A stretch of DNA of 64,000 bases from Lutimonas saemankumensis. GTDB lineage: Bacteria; Bacteroidota; Bacteroidia; Flavobacteriales; Flavobacteriaceae. The first letter of the stretch is position 1, and each line of letters starts with the position of its first letter. Both the position numbers and the translations under genes were made by a program. The stretch lies in NCBI RefSeq assembly GCF_020171465.1, contig NZ_JAIUZR010000001.1, positions 202,606 to 266,605 on the forward strand, given 5' to 3'. This document shows positions 19,270 to 28,152 of this stretch, in pieces. Below the pieces are notes generated by a model. It did no database searches. It had not been told where the DNA came from and was given only the letters and a program-made list of their open reading frames with translations.

Positions 19270-19947
19270 ATGATCATCAAAGATTGGAAAAAAGAAGACA
19301 GGCCAAGGGAAAAATTATTTTCAAAAGGAAGATTAGCTTTGTCAGATTCTGAACTACTCGCTATTTTGATCGGCTCGGGTAATGAAAAAGAATCAGCCGT
19401 GGAAATAGGAAAAATGATACTTTCAGGCTCAGAGAACAACTTAGAGGCATTAGCCAAAACAAGCCTGCAGAACCTGCAAAAGTATAAGGGTATTGGAAAA
19501 GTTAAGGCATCAGTGATCGTTGCTGCCTTTGAACTGGGAAAGCGAAGTATGCAATCAAAACCGGATTCAGCGCAAAAACTGAACAGTTCAAATTTGGTAT
19601 TCGAAATTATGCATCCTTTGATCGGGGATCTTGAACATGAAGAATTCTGGATCCTCTTACTGAATAATTCCAACACCCTCATCCATAAATGGCTGTTGAG
19701 CAAGGGTGGGATAACGGCAACCCTTGTAGATGTAAGGCTTATTTATAAAAAAGCACTGGAGTTTGGTGCGACGAGTATCATATTGTGCCATAATCATCCG
19801 TCAGGAAATTTACGCCCGAGTACTGCGGATAGAAACCTGACCAGAAAGGTGCGGAACGGAGGAGGAATACTGGATATACAAATACTCGATCATATTATTA
19901 TCACTAGAAATGGATTCTTCAGTTTTGCAGATGAAGGTGAATTTTAA
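19270..19947 (+). CDS. radC: RadC-family JAB-domain protein
   Basis: 225 residues from the ATG at 19270, giving MIIKDWKKEDRPREKL, the usual family N-terminus; a start 13 codons earlier is possible but atypical. It has a helix-hairpin-helix-like N-terminal part (YKGIGKVKA) and a C-terminal JAMM metal site, HNHPSGNLRPSTAD (His 174, His 176, Asp 187). Named for DNA repair, but the repair role of RadC is disputed and the JAMM domain suggests a metallopeptidase-like or nucleic-acid role. Confidence 0.9.
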   Translation: MIIKDWKKEDRPREKLFSKGRLALSDSELLAILIGSGNEKESAVEIGKMILSGSENNLEALAKTSLQNLQKYKGIGKVKASVIVAAFELGKRSMQSKPDSAQKLNSSNLVFEIMHPLIGDLEHEEFWILLLNNSNTLIHKWLLSKGGITATLVDVRLIYKKALEFGATSIILCHNHPSGNLRPSTADRNLTRKVRNGGGILDIQILDHIIITRNGFFSFADEGEF

Positions 19948-19996
19948 CTATCGATTAGGACCAGGTTGAAAACCCTATTCTTTTATGGAAAGAGAT

Positions 19997-20027
19997 TTTA
20001 TAATAAGCATTATAAAGTTTACATTTG
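19997..20027 (+). promoter_or_regulatory. Bacteroidota-type promoter of the glycan gene cluster
   Basis: TTTA (19997-20000), exactly 19 nt, then TACATTTG (20020-20027), close to the TTTG-N19-TAnnTTTG consensus. It ends 20 nt before the start codon of the first gene, in the only gap in front of the cluster. Confidence 0.55.
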
Positions 20028-20047
20028 ACTGGTAAAACAAACATAAT

Positions 20048-21370
20048 ATGCTTTTAGTCTATACCCACAAGGTTACACCAAGATTAACATATATATTCAG
20101 GCATATTTTTGTCAGGATTCTGCATATTGAAGTTGGTTTTACAACAAAAATAGAGGAATTCATCGGGCATGAAGGCCCAAAGTTCTCATATACCAAACAA
20201 CCTTTAGGAAACGAGTTGTTTGTCAAATCCAACGAATTGTTGTTTACTCAGGGAATTGATTACGTTGAGGTTAATATGGTGAACTGGGATGATGACCCTT
20301 GTTTTTTTCAAACCAATTTTGGAAGCATTGTACCCTGTGATATTTTTGCAGCGAGTTTTTATTTGATCAGCCGTTATGAGGAATATCTGCCACATGTAAA
20401 GGACCTGTATGAACGTTTTCCTGCCGCTGAAAGCCTTGCTTATCAAAACAAGTTTTTGGATCGCCCGGTCATTGATGTTTGGGCTTTTAAATTTCGTAGT
20501 ATACTGATTTCTTTTTTCCCTGGTTACAAGGATGATTTAACAAGCAGTAAGAGAAAATTCAATTATATATCTACAATTGACATAGACAATGCTTATCAGT
20601 TCAAGCATAAAGGTTTTACGAGAAATGTTGGGGGAATTTTAAAGGATCTCTTTCAATTTAACCTTGCAAATGTATGGATGCGCTTTCTCGTTGTATTCGG
20701 GATACGACGTGACCCTTATGATATGTACAAATGGCTTCTGGCCATAAAGAAAAAATACAAGATCAGAACGATATTTTTCTTTCTTTTAGGGGAATACAGT
20801 ACATATGATAAAAATATATCCGCTGGAAATTCGAATTATAAGTTGCTGATCAAAAGTATTGCAGATTATGCGGAAGTGGGAATCCACCCTTCGTATTTCA
20901 GTATGAAAAATGATTCGAAGATAAAGAAGGAAAAGCAAATACTGGAGAGCATCGTCAATTTCCCCATTAAAAGGTCAAGACAACATTATCTGAGGATTGA
21001 AATACCGGAGACGTATCAGCATTTGGTTGATCTTGAAATCACAGAAGAGTATTCGATGGGTTATGCCTCTCATTATGGTTTCAGGGCAAGCACCTGTACT
21101 CCTTTTTATTTTTACGATCTGGATTTTGAAATTCAAACCCCTCTGAAAGTGTTTCCATTTGCGGCCATGGATGCTACGTTAAAGGATTACCTGAATTTTA
21201 CCCCAAAAAGATCATTCAATACATTTATGAAGCTGGCCAAAGAAGTGAGGAAAGTAGAAGGAACCTTCATTACCATATTCCACAATGAATCTGTGAGTGG
21301 TTCCGGGCGCTGGAGGGGTTGGGGACGAGTTTATGAAGGCCTGTTAGCAGAACTGAATAAAGTGCTTTGA
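20048..21370 (+). CDS. polysaccharide-deacetylase-like protein (NodB fold, DUF7033-type N-terminus)
   Basis: 440 residues without a signal peptide. The N-terminal 150 residues match my memory of the DUF7033 region of Bacteroidota proteins. From about 175 a NodB-like domain shows a DxDN metal motif (STIDIDNAYQF), a second motif in VGIHPSYFS and a closing IFHNESVSG. Such proteins may remove acyl groups from sugars, or may be inactive relatives. First gene of an operon with a GNAT-like protein, a glycosyltransferase and a flippase, so it probably acts on an intermediate of the same glycan in the cytoplasm. Confidence 0.75.
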   Translation: MLLVYTHKVTPRLTYIFRHIFVRILHIEVGFTTKIEEFIGHEGPKFSYTKQPLGNELFVKSNELLFTQGIDYVEVNMVNWDDDPCFFQTNFGSIVPCDIFAASFYLISRYEEYLPHVKDLYERFPAAESLAYQNKFLDRPVIDVWAFKFRSILISFFPGYKDDLTSSKRKFNYISTIDIDNAYQFKHKGFTRNVGGILKDLFQFNLANVWMRFLVVFGIRRDPYDMYKWLLAIKKKYKIRTIFFFLLGEYSTYDKNISAGNSNYKLLIKSIADYAEVGIHPSYFSMKNDSKIKKEKQILESIVNFPIKRSRQHYLRIEIPETYQHLVDLEITEEYSMGYASHYGFRASTCTPFYFYDLDFEIQTPLKVFPFAAMDATLKDYLNFTPKRSFNTFMKLAKEVRKVEGTFITIFHNESVSGSGRWRGWGRVYEGLLAELNKVL

Positions 21371-21419
21371 TGCTCAAGTCAAATTTACGGGACCCGGTTC
21401 TTAAGATTCTATTTCAAAC

Positions 21420-22292
21420 ATGATCAATTATATTTTCCATAATCAGATAGACAGAGCCAGATACGACGCTTGTATTGAAAATTCCATATCGTGCAGAACA
21501 TATGCGTACAGCTGGTACCTTGATGCCGTTTGTGAGACATGGGATGTTTTTATGACAGGTAATTATGAGGTGGTTATGCCTGTTCCAAAAAGGAAGAAAT
21601 ACGGACTGTCCTATGTTTTTACTCCTTCATGGGTACAGCAATTGGGAATTTTTTCATCCAGGGATATCTCTACTGAGGAATCCAGATTATTTAAAGAAAC
21701 ATTGGCTTCAAAATTTCATTGGATTGATTATCATTTTAACTCCGGTAATTTGATTTCCGACGGACAGATAACAGTCAAAAAGAATTATGTTTTGCCATTG
21801 AATGGAGAGTTTAGGGATCTTTTAAGGAACTATAATAAAAACAGAAAAAGAGCTTCTTCCGTGAGCTTGGATCATTTGGTTCTTGACAAAGAAGGAAGCC
21901 TTGAGGTTTTTATTAAGAATTACCACGCGATAGAAAAACCTTATAAAATAGAGGAAGATTCGATGAAGAAATTAATGACATTGGCACAAAGAAATCCTCA
22001 ACATGTTCATATTTGGAACGTATTTGATGACAATGGTTTTAGAGGGGGATTAATTTGGGCTAAAGACAGTAAAAGGATTACTTATTTGCTGCCTGTTGCA
22101 AATGAGAAAGCAAAGAATGAGAATATTCCTACGTTTGTTATCAATGAGTTAATAAAAGATCATCTTAATCAAGGACTGGTGTTGGATTTTGAAGGTTCTA
22201 TGATCAGCGGTGTTGCAAATTTCTACAAAAGTTTTGGCGCTGATGAAGAAAACTACTATTACTTTAAAAAGAGATTTTTCAATCATGCCTGA
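21420..22292 (+). CDS. FemAB/GNAT-like acyltransferase
   Basis: 290 residues, no signal peptide. The C-terminal half has the features of a GNAT fold of FemAB type: a beta-strand block FRGGLIWAKD, a YLLPVANEKAK region and the closing LDFEGSMISGVANFYKSFGA. Proteins of this type add amino-acyl or acyl groups to sugars or lipid-linked precursors. It is 49 nt after the deacetylase-like gene and overlaps the next gene by 8 nt. Substrate unknown; the context points to decoration of a glycan. Confidence 0.65.
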   Translation: MINYIFHNQIDRARYDACIENSISCRTYAYSWYLDAVCETWDVFMTGNYEVVMPVPKRKKYGLSYVFTPSWVQQLGIFSSRDISTEESRLFKETLASKFHWIDYHFNSGNLISDGQITVKKNYVLPLNGEFRDLLRNYNKNRKRASSVSLDHLVLDKEGSLEVFIKNYHAIEKPYKIEEDSMKKLMTLAQRNPQHVHIWNVFDDNGFRGGLIWAKDSKRITYLLPVANEKAKNENIPTFVINELIKDHLNQGLVLDFEGSMISGVANFYKSFGADEENYYYFKKRFFNHA

Positions 22293-23478
22293 TCCTGTAA
22301 AAATTTGCTTTTTGGCAGACAGACATCATTTGTTTGATGACCGGATCTATTGGAAGATGGCCGTACCGCTGGTTTTAAAAGGATTTGAAGTCTATTATTT
22401 TCTTATCGGAAATAAAAACAGCTCAGGTATCACAAAAGAGGGGGTAAACTATAAAATTTGGAAAGCAAAAACTTTTTCGAGAAATCAATGGATCAATTTT
22501 CTGATAAAAAGACTTAATCCAAATAACAACTATAGAAAATTATTCGAGGAGGCTTCGGCATTAAAGGCAGATATTTATCATTTTCATGACCTCTGGATCA
22601 ACAGGATAGGAGTCAAGTTGAAAAACTTGGGACATCGTCCCGTTGTTTTTTACGACGCTCGAGAACCCTATGCAGAAGATTATATGTCTTATGGAAAGAA
22701 AGTAATGGCGCTACCAACTCGAATTTTTGCTTACTGGGTGGATCGTTGGGAGAAGAAACAGGCCATGAACTATGACCTGGTTATTGCTAATGAATCTTTG
22801 GTACAGCAAAACTTTGCCCGCATTATTGGGAAAGAAAGGTCTGTTGTTCTTTTTAACTATAGTGATCGATATTTGAATATGAATCATGATAAGGACCAGG
22901 TTAAGGAATATGACTTGATCTATTCAGGAACTATAACCAGGTTAAGAGGCGCCATGAATACATTGAAGGCGGTAAAGATAATTCAGAATGAAATACCAAA
23001 CCTTAAATGTCTTTTTATAGGTACATATTATCCGGATTCCTTGAAGGATGAAATGAATTCTTTTTTGAAACAAAATTGCCTCGAGAAAAATGTTGTACTT
23101 CACGAGGCAGTCCCTTATCAGGAAATAGGATACTATTATAGCCGGAGCAAAATTGGATTGTTGATACTGGAACGCGTTAAGACTTATGAGATTAGCATGC
23201 CCATAAAGCTATTCGATTATATGACTTTTGGTTTACCGATCATTGGGAGTAATTTTGGCCATATAAACTCCTATATTACAGAGGACAATTGTGGAATTAC
23301 AGTTGACCCCTCAGATCCGGTGGAAGTTGCAGGTGCCATAATTCGATTATTAAAAGATGAAAAGCTTTATTCAATGTTGAGTAAGAACGCCAGAAAAGCT
23401 GCTGACAGCAAGTACAACTGGGAAAATGAGTTTCAGAAATTATTAGGATATTATCAAAAAGCCCTTAATGAACGATAA
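22285..23478 (+). CDS. glycosyltransferase, GT4-like
   Basis: 397 residues from the ATG at 22285 (MPDPVKICFLADRHH); an earlier in-frame ATG at 22210 would place 25 extra residues inside the preceding gene. GT-B fold: the N-terminal Rossmann part starts VKICFLADRHH, and the C-terminal donor-binding part has EISMPIKLFDYMTFGLPIIG with the conserved E...P..L.E/D.M..G.P pattern of group 1 (GT4) enzymes. It transfers a sugar from a nucleotide donor; donor and acceptor are unknown. Overlaps the flippase start by 11 nt. Confidence 0.85.
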   Translation: MPDPVKICFLADRHHLFDDRIYWKMAVPLVLKGFEVYYFLIGNKNSSGITKEGVNYKIWKAKTFSRNQWINFLIKRLNPNNNYRKLFEEASALKADIYHFHDLWINRIGVKLKNLGHRPVVFYDAREPYAEDYMSYGKKVMALPTRIFAYWVDRWEKKQAMNYDLVIANESLVQQNFARIIGKERSVVLFNYSDRYLNMNHDKDQVKEYDLIYSGTITRLRGAMNTLKAVKIIQNEIPNLKCLFIGTYYPDSLKDEMNSFLKQNCLEKNVVLHEAVPYQEIGYYYSRSKIGLLILERVKTYEISMPIKLFDYMTFGLPIIGSNFGHINSYITEDNCGITVDPSDPVEVAGAIIRLLKDEKLYSMLSKNARKAADSKYNWENEFQKLLGYYQKALNER

Positions 23479-24922
23479 CTCAAAATATAGTGATTCCGGA
23501 TTTCGAAAGGATTTTCTTTGGTATGCGATCGGTTCGATATTTCCCTTAATGGCGGGTTTTTTGAAGACACCTATATTCACTCGACATTTTAACAGTGAAT
23601 CATTCGGCCAGCTTGGTCTTGTAGGGATTACCTTCAGTTTTCTCGGAATCTTGTTGTTTTCATGGATAAGTTCATGCCTTTGGAGGTTTTATGGAAAATA
23701 CAACTCTTCAGGCAGGCTAAATCTGCTCTATTCTAATTTGTCCTTTCTATTTGCCTCTTCCTGTGTTTTCTTGGCGGTATTGAGCGGGTTGTGGTATTAC
23801 TCCGCCAGATCAGAAATGATCAAGGACCTGATTTTTTATTCATTTTTCTTTTTGATATTTAACCAACTTTTTATGGCATATATGGTGATTGTCAGATTGA
23901 GGGGAAGGGCTCCTTTTTACAATATGATCATCGGTATAAGGACCACTGCAGGATTCTTGATTTCCTTGTTGTTTGTTTTTTTTCTTGACCATCCGATCAC
24001 GGCTCTGGTCAGTAGCCTGGCATTGGTGGATTTCGTTTGTCTTCTCTATTTGTTTGTACATAATCCTGCCAAAGTTAAGTTCGGAATACCTAAAGTGAAT
24101 AGAAGCATTTTAACAGAACTGTTGAATTATGGGTTTATGGGGCTGATATTAAATTTGGCTTTATTAAGCATTTCATATACCGATCGATACGTAATAGCCC
24201 TTTTTTACAGTATGGAGGAGGTTGGGGTCTATGATCAGGTTGCCAAGATATCCCAATTATCAGTAATGTCACTGATTACAATTTACTTTAACACCATTAA
24301 CCCAACTTTATTGAAAAAACTGGATGAAGATTTTAAGTCATCCGTGAAAATGATAGAATCTTATGTCCTGGGATTGGTACTGATCGGATTGCCTGTAGTT
24401 TTTTATCTTTCTTTATTTGCCAGGGAAGTTGCAAGCCTGCTGCTTGGAGAAGCATTCAGAAAAGCTTATGTGCTCATGCCATATTTGTTTTTTGCAGCCT
24501 ATTTATACGGAATTGCCAACTTTTTTGAGCTGAGACTGAAGTTTTCCAACAAAATAAGAAAACTGGTGTTCATCGGCTTGATCACAGCTTTGCTAAATCT
24601 CATTTTGAACCTTTATTTTATAAGGGAATTCGGGTATTACTGGGCTGCTTATACTACTTTAATCACTTATGTTTTGATGCTGATTGTTATGATTGTAAAT
24701 GATCGTGAAGTATTGAGAATATTATGGATTAAAAAGAAACTGATATTACAGATCATAGGGTTATTCCTGATTCAATTTATTGCCTATGGAATAATTATTG
24801 ATAAATTTTTTCTATCTGTTGGAGTTTCAATTGTTTTAGGAATTATATTTGCGACGATGTATCTGATAATTTTCAGGAAATCTATTTTGGCCCTGAACAT
24901 CCCGTTTTCCAAGCAGTTATGA
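23468..24922 (+). CDS. polysaccharide flippase (Wzx/MATE-like, MOP superfamily)
   Basis: 484 residues with 12-14 predicted membrane helices spread evenly over its length. The N-terminus (GSIFPLMAGFLKTPIFTRHF) and the mid-protein YTDRYVIALFYSMEEVGVY block are typical of O-antigen/polysaccharide flippases. It would move a lipid-linked sugar unit across the inner membrane. It overlaps both neighbours (11 nt and 4 nt), showing translational coupling. No Wzy polymerase or ligase is next to it. Confidence 0.87.
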   Translation: MNDNSKYSDSGFRKDFLWYAIGSIFPLMAGFLKTPIFTRHFNSESFGQLGLVGITFSFLGILLFSWISSCLWRFYGKYNSSGRLNLLYSNLSFLFASSCVFLAVLSGLWYYSARSEMIKDLIFYSFFFLIFNQLFMAYMVIVRLRGRAPFYNMIIGIRTTAGFLISLLFVFFLDHPITALVSSLALVDFVCLLYLFVHNPAKVKFGIPKVNRSILTELLNYGFMGLILNLALLSISYTDRYVIALFYSMEEVGVYDQVAKISQLSVMSLITIYFNTINPTLLKKLDEDFKSSVKMIESYVLGLVLIGLPVVFYLSLFAREVASLLLGEAFRKAYVLMPYLFFAAYLYGIANFFELRLKFSNKIRKLVFIGLITALLNLILNLYFIREFGYYWAAYTTLITYVLMLIVMIVNDREVLRILWIKKKLILQIIGLFLIQFIAYGIIIDKFFLSVGVSIVLGIIFATMYLIIFRKSILALNIPFSKQL

Positions 24923-25599
24923 ATGTAGGACATATTTTTTTCGATCTTGATCACACCCTATGGGATTTTGAAACAAATTCAAATCGAACTTTTGAATATA
25001 TCTTTCGAAGAAATGGAATTGACCTGGATCTAGCTGACTTTCACAATGTATATCGCCCCATAAACTTAAAATACTGGAAGCTTTTCAGAGAGAATAGAGT
25101 AACAAAGGCTGATTTACGATACAACAGGTTAAGGGAAGCATTTGACGGAGTAGGGGTTAAAATTGATGATGAAATGATCCATTTATTATCGGAAGAATAT
25201 ATCACCTATCTTGCTGACCACAATGATCTATTTGATAACGCTATAGATGTATTGGACTACCTTAAAGAAAAATACGCCATCCATATTATAACAAATGGTT
25301 TTGAAGAGGTGCAGCGAAGAAAACTCAAGAATTCGAATCTTCTGCCTTTTTTTGATCAAATCGTGACTTCTGAAAAGGCTGGTGTGAAAAAACCACATCC
25401 GGAAATATTCAAATTTGCTTTGCAGGCCGCTGGTGCTGAACCGGACAGAAGCGTTATGATCGGTGACAATTTTGAAGCGGATATACTTGGAGCAAAGAAT
25501 GTTGGAATGCAAACGATTTTTTGCAAATTTAACGGGGAGATTGCAACTGAGAATGTCCCGACAGTTGAAAATCTGATCGAATTAAAGCAATTGCTGTAA
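24919..25599 (+). CDS. YjjG-family HAD nucleotidase/phosphatase
   Basis: 226 residues. HAD motif I is FFDLDHTLWDF (Asp 9, Asp 11), motif II lies in IITNG, motif III is the Lys in VKKPHPEIF, and motif IV is MIGDNFEADILGA. The opening FDLDHTLWDFE is characteristic of YjjG, a 5'-nucleotidase that clears non-canonical pyrimidine nucleotides. Its ATG overlaps the flippase stop (ATGA). Position in the operon would also fit a sugar-phosphate phosphatase. Confidence 0.85.
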   Translation: MNVGHIFFDLDHTLWDFETNSNRTFEYIFRRNGIDLDLADFHNVYRPINLKYWKLFRENRVTKADLRYNRLREAFDGVGVKIDDEMIHLLSEEYITYLADHNDLFDNAIDVLDYLKEKYAIHIITNGFEEVQRRKLKNSNLLPFFDQIVTSEKAGVKKPHPEIFKFALQAAGAEPDRSVMIGDNFEADILGAKNVGMQTIFCKFNGEIATENVPTVENLIELKQLL

Positions 25600-25674
25600 G
25601 AGGCTCAATAGCTGATTTATCAAAATAAATGTATATTTAGCAATTGTTATAAAGAAATTGCTTCGTATCCCCTC

Positions 25675-27108
25675 ATGGTCAAAAATCATCTGTTATATCT
25701 GACTCTTGTATTTCTGTGCGCAAAATTGAATTGCCAGAATATGCAGGTTTTGTATGATTTTGATCAATTACCACAGACCCTTATGCTTAACCCGGGAGGA
25801 GTTATTGATTATGACAAACATATTGGGGTGCCTTTACTTTCCAATGTTTATGTAATGGCTGGCTCTTCGAGCAGAGATGTTAATTATAATAATCTTGCGG
25901 CTGATGCTGACAGCGATGGTGATGTCTTAAGAAATTTGCATGATTTAGGTTTAGGCAGTAATGAAATATTTGTTTTTAATCAGCAGATCGAATTATTCAA
26001 TATAGGGTTAAGGTTAAAAAACCCGAAATATTATCTAAGTTTTGGTATGTATCAGCAGACAGATGGTTTTTCAGGTTATCCCGAAGATCTGGCCGATCTC
26101 TTTTTTAATGGAAATGATCAGGACGAAAATGGAGTCCCTGAATTTTATGATCCGTTTATGGCAGATGATGTTAATTCAGTTTTTGAGCTGGTAGGGGTGT
26201 TTCATGTTGGAATCAATAAAAAGGTCAGTGAGCAACTCACCATAGGTGGAAGGTTTAAGTTATTATCGGGATCTCTCGGGCTTCAATCTGGAAACAACAG
26301 CGGAACTTATTTTCTGGATCTTGATCCGCTGTCAAACAGGCCTTATCAACACACCTATGAGGATTTAAATGTTCGATTGAACACAGCCGGTTTTTTGGAC
26401 CCCTTTGATTTAAGTAATGATTTGGGCCAACCTTCTGAAATATTTGCAGGCCTCTTTTTTGTCAATGGGAGTATAGGAGCCTCAATTGATCTGGGTTTTA
26501 CGTATAAAGTGGATGATGAGCTTAGTTTCTCAGGAAGTATTTTGGATATTGGTATGATCTCCTTCCAGCATAAACTGACAACGATAGATTTTGAAGATGC
26601 GATTGTAGCTTCTGAAGATTATTATGATCCTTCCGGGAATGAACTGGATTACTGGAGAACATTATATCTTACTGACCAGCTGCCATTGATTACTGAGGAA
26701 AACGGGTTTTCTTATTTCAGGTCTCCAAAGGTCAACGGATCCATGAAGTATACCAAATACCGAAAGACCAAGGCCAAGAATTATGCCTTCAGAAATGTAT
26801 CCTGCGAAGAGGATTATACGGGCGATATTCTTCAAAGCGCATATGGGGTTCAAGTCTACACGGCGTTCAGACCGAAAACCCCGGTTTGGGCCCTTACCGG
26901 TTTTTATTCCAGAGAATTTACGCGCCACCTATCTGGAAAGGCAACTTACACGGTAGATAAATTTTCATTTTACAATATAGGTATGGGACTTTCCGCTCAT
27001 ATTAAAAGCTTTAATATTTATGCTACTGCGGATAATTTAGTAGCTTTGACCTCGATCAGAAACAGCAATTACCAATCTGTCCAGTTTGGTATGAATTTTA
27101 TTTTCTAA
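25675..27108 (+). CDS. DUF5723-family outer-membrane-like protein
   Basis: 477 residues with a signal peptide ending near AKLNCQ. The sequence is rich in alternating hydrophobic strands and aromatic residues (for example GRFKLLSG, YSFSGSILDIG-like repeats) and ends in a strand with a terminal Phe (QFGMNFIF), as in outer membrane beta barrels. I recognise the DUF5723 type, common in Bacteroidota, of unknown function. The next gene follows 8 nt later, so the two likely form a functional pair. Confidence 0.72.
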   Translation: MVKNHLLYLTLVFLCAKLNCQNMQVLYDFDQLPQTLMLNPGGVIDYDKHIGVPLLSNVYVMAGSSSRDVNYNNLAADADSDGDVLRNLHDLGLGSNEIFVFNQQIELFNIGLRLKNPKYYLSFGMYQQTDGFSGYPEDLADLFFNGNDQDENGVPEFYDPFMADDVNSVFELVGVFHVGINKKVSEQLTIGGRFKLLSGSLGLQSGNNSGTYFLDLDPLSNRPYQHTYEDLNVRLNTAGFLDPFDLSNDLGQPSEIFAGLFFVNGSIGASIDLGFTYKVDDELSFSGSILDIGMISFQHKLTTIDFEDAIVASEDYYDPSGNELDYWRTLYLTDQLPLITEENGFSYFRSPKVNGSMKYTKYRKTKAKNYAFRNVSCEEDYTGDILQSAYGVQVYTAFRPKTPVWALTGFYSREFTRHLSGKATYTVDKFSFYNIGMGLSAHIKSFNIYATADNLVALTSIRNSNYQSVQFGMNFIF

Positions 27109-27116
27109 GAGCCACC

Positions 27117-28142
27117 ATGAATCCATTTCGAAAAATCTTAAGTTTAGGCCTCATTATTCTTTTTATACAGGTGAGTTTTGCTCAAAATGAACTAGATCCC
27201 TATAAGTATATCATTATTCCGAAGAAGTATGAATTTCTAAATAAGGAGAATCAATTTCGGGTAAATTCCTATATGAAGCACCTATTCGAAAAAGAAGGCT
27301 ATAACACCATATACCAGGGAGAAAATTATCCGGATGATTTATTGGAAAACCCCTGTCTGGGGGTAAAAGCCATGGTGAGTGATCAATCCAGTGCTTTTAC
27401 TACAAAAGTCTTTATTTTTCTGGAAAACTGTCAGGATGAGGTGGTTTTTAAAACAGCTCAGGGTAAGAGTAAGGTGAAAGATATGAACAAGACCTATGTG
27501 GATGCATTGAATAAATGTTTTGTAGAGATACAGTCTCTTGATTATACGTATAATTCCTCGCTTGCCATGAATTCCGGCAGGACGGAAGAATCAAAGATTG
27601 ATTCGAACCAAGAATCGGTTGTCACAGCTGAAAAAGAAACAGTACTTGCCAAAGAAACCCCTGAGAAAGATTTAAAGAATGAGTCTTCTGGCCCCGCCGT
27701 CAAAGAGTCCGAAACTGCTTCGGCTAAGCCTGTTGCAGAACCGGTTGCAGTGCCTATTGTTGCCATAGCTACTACTGATGACCCAGTGGAAAAGGAAGAA
27801 GCAGTGGCGGTAGAGGTAAATGAGGTGCCGGAAAAAGAAGAGCAGGCCGCTTCACCCATGGCCCGTGCATTCAAAAATGAAAGCATTTCATTTCTTTTGG
27901 TGGATCAGGGAGCTCAATTACAGGCTTTTGTAACCCAGAGCCAAAATAGCAATTATAGACCCGGAGAACTTATAGGTACGTTTAAGAGGACCTCACTTCC
28001 TAATGTTTTCAGAGTTTCCTGGAAAGAACCTCAGGAAGGAAGAGAAGAAACCACTGCCTACTTTGATGATGCCGGGAATCTGAATATTGATGTTTTAAAG
28101 GATGGTCAGATACAAGTAATTCAATTTAAGGAAGAAAAGTAG
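27117..28142 (+). CDS. secreted protein of unknown function, partner of the DUF5723 gene
   Basis: 341 residues: signal peptide (ending SFAQ at about 23), a globular N-terminal part (about 25-145: YKYIIIPKKYEFL, FLENCQDEVVFKT), a low-complexity linker rich in Ala, Glu, Val and Pro (about 150-245), and a small C-terminal beta-rich domain (about 250-341: SFLLVDQGAQLQAFV, YFDDAGNLNIDVL). I do not recognise it. The strong charge and Ala/Glu/Val bias of the linker suggests a flexible periplasmic spacer. Starts 8 nt after the DUF5723 stop. Confidence 0.7.
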   Translation: MNPFRKILSLGLIILFIQVSFAQNELDPYKYIIIPKKYEFLNKENQFRVNSYMKHLFEKEGYNTIYQGENYPDDLLENPCLGVKAMVSDQSSAFTTKVFIFLENCQDEVVFKTAQGKSKVKDMNKTYVDALNKCFVEIQSLDYTYNSSLAMNSGRTEESKIDSNQESVVTAEKETVLAKETPEKDLKNESSGPAVKESETASAKPVAEPVAVPIVAIATTDDPVEKEEAVAVEVNEVPEKEEQAASPMARAFKNESISFLLVDQGAQLQAFVTQSQNSNYRPGELIGTFKRTSLPNVFRVSWKEPQEGREETTAYFDDAGNLNIDVLKDGQIQVIQFKEEK

Positions 28143-28152
28143 CGATTTTAAG

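Noticed and set aside
19218..19703. 161-codon minus-strand frame over radC
   Set aside because: Antisense shadow of a well-conserved gene; composition rich in Ser/Phe/Leu as expected for the reverse of the radC frame.
22210..22284. 25-codon N-terminal extension of the glycosyltransferase
   Set aside because: It would lie inside the preceding gene, and the GT-B fold begins right after the ATG at 22285.
27542..27886. 114-codon minus-strand frame rich in Ala, Ser and Thr
   Set aside because: It is the complement of the low-complexity Ala/Glu/Val linker of the plus-strand secreted protein.
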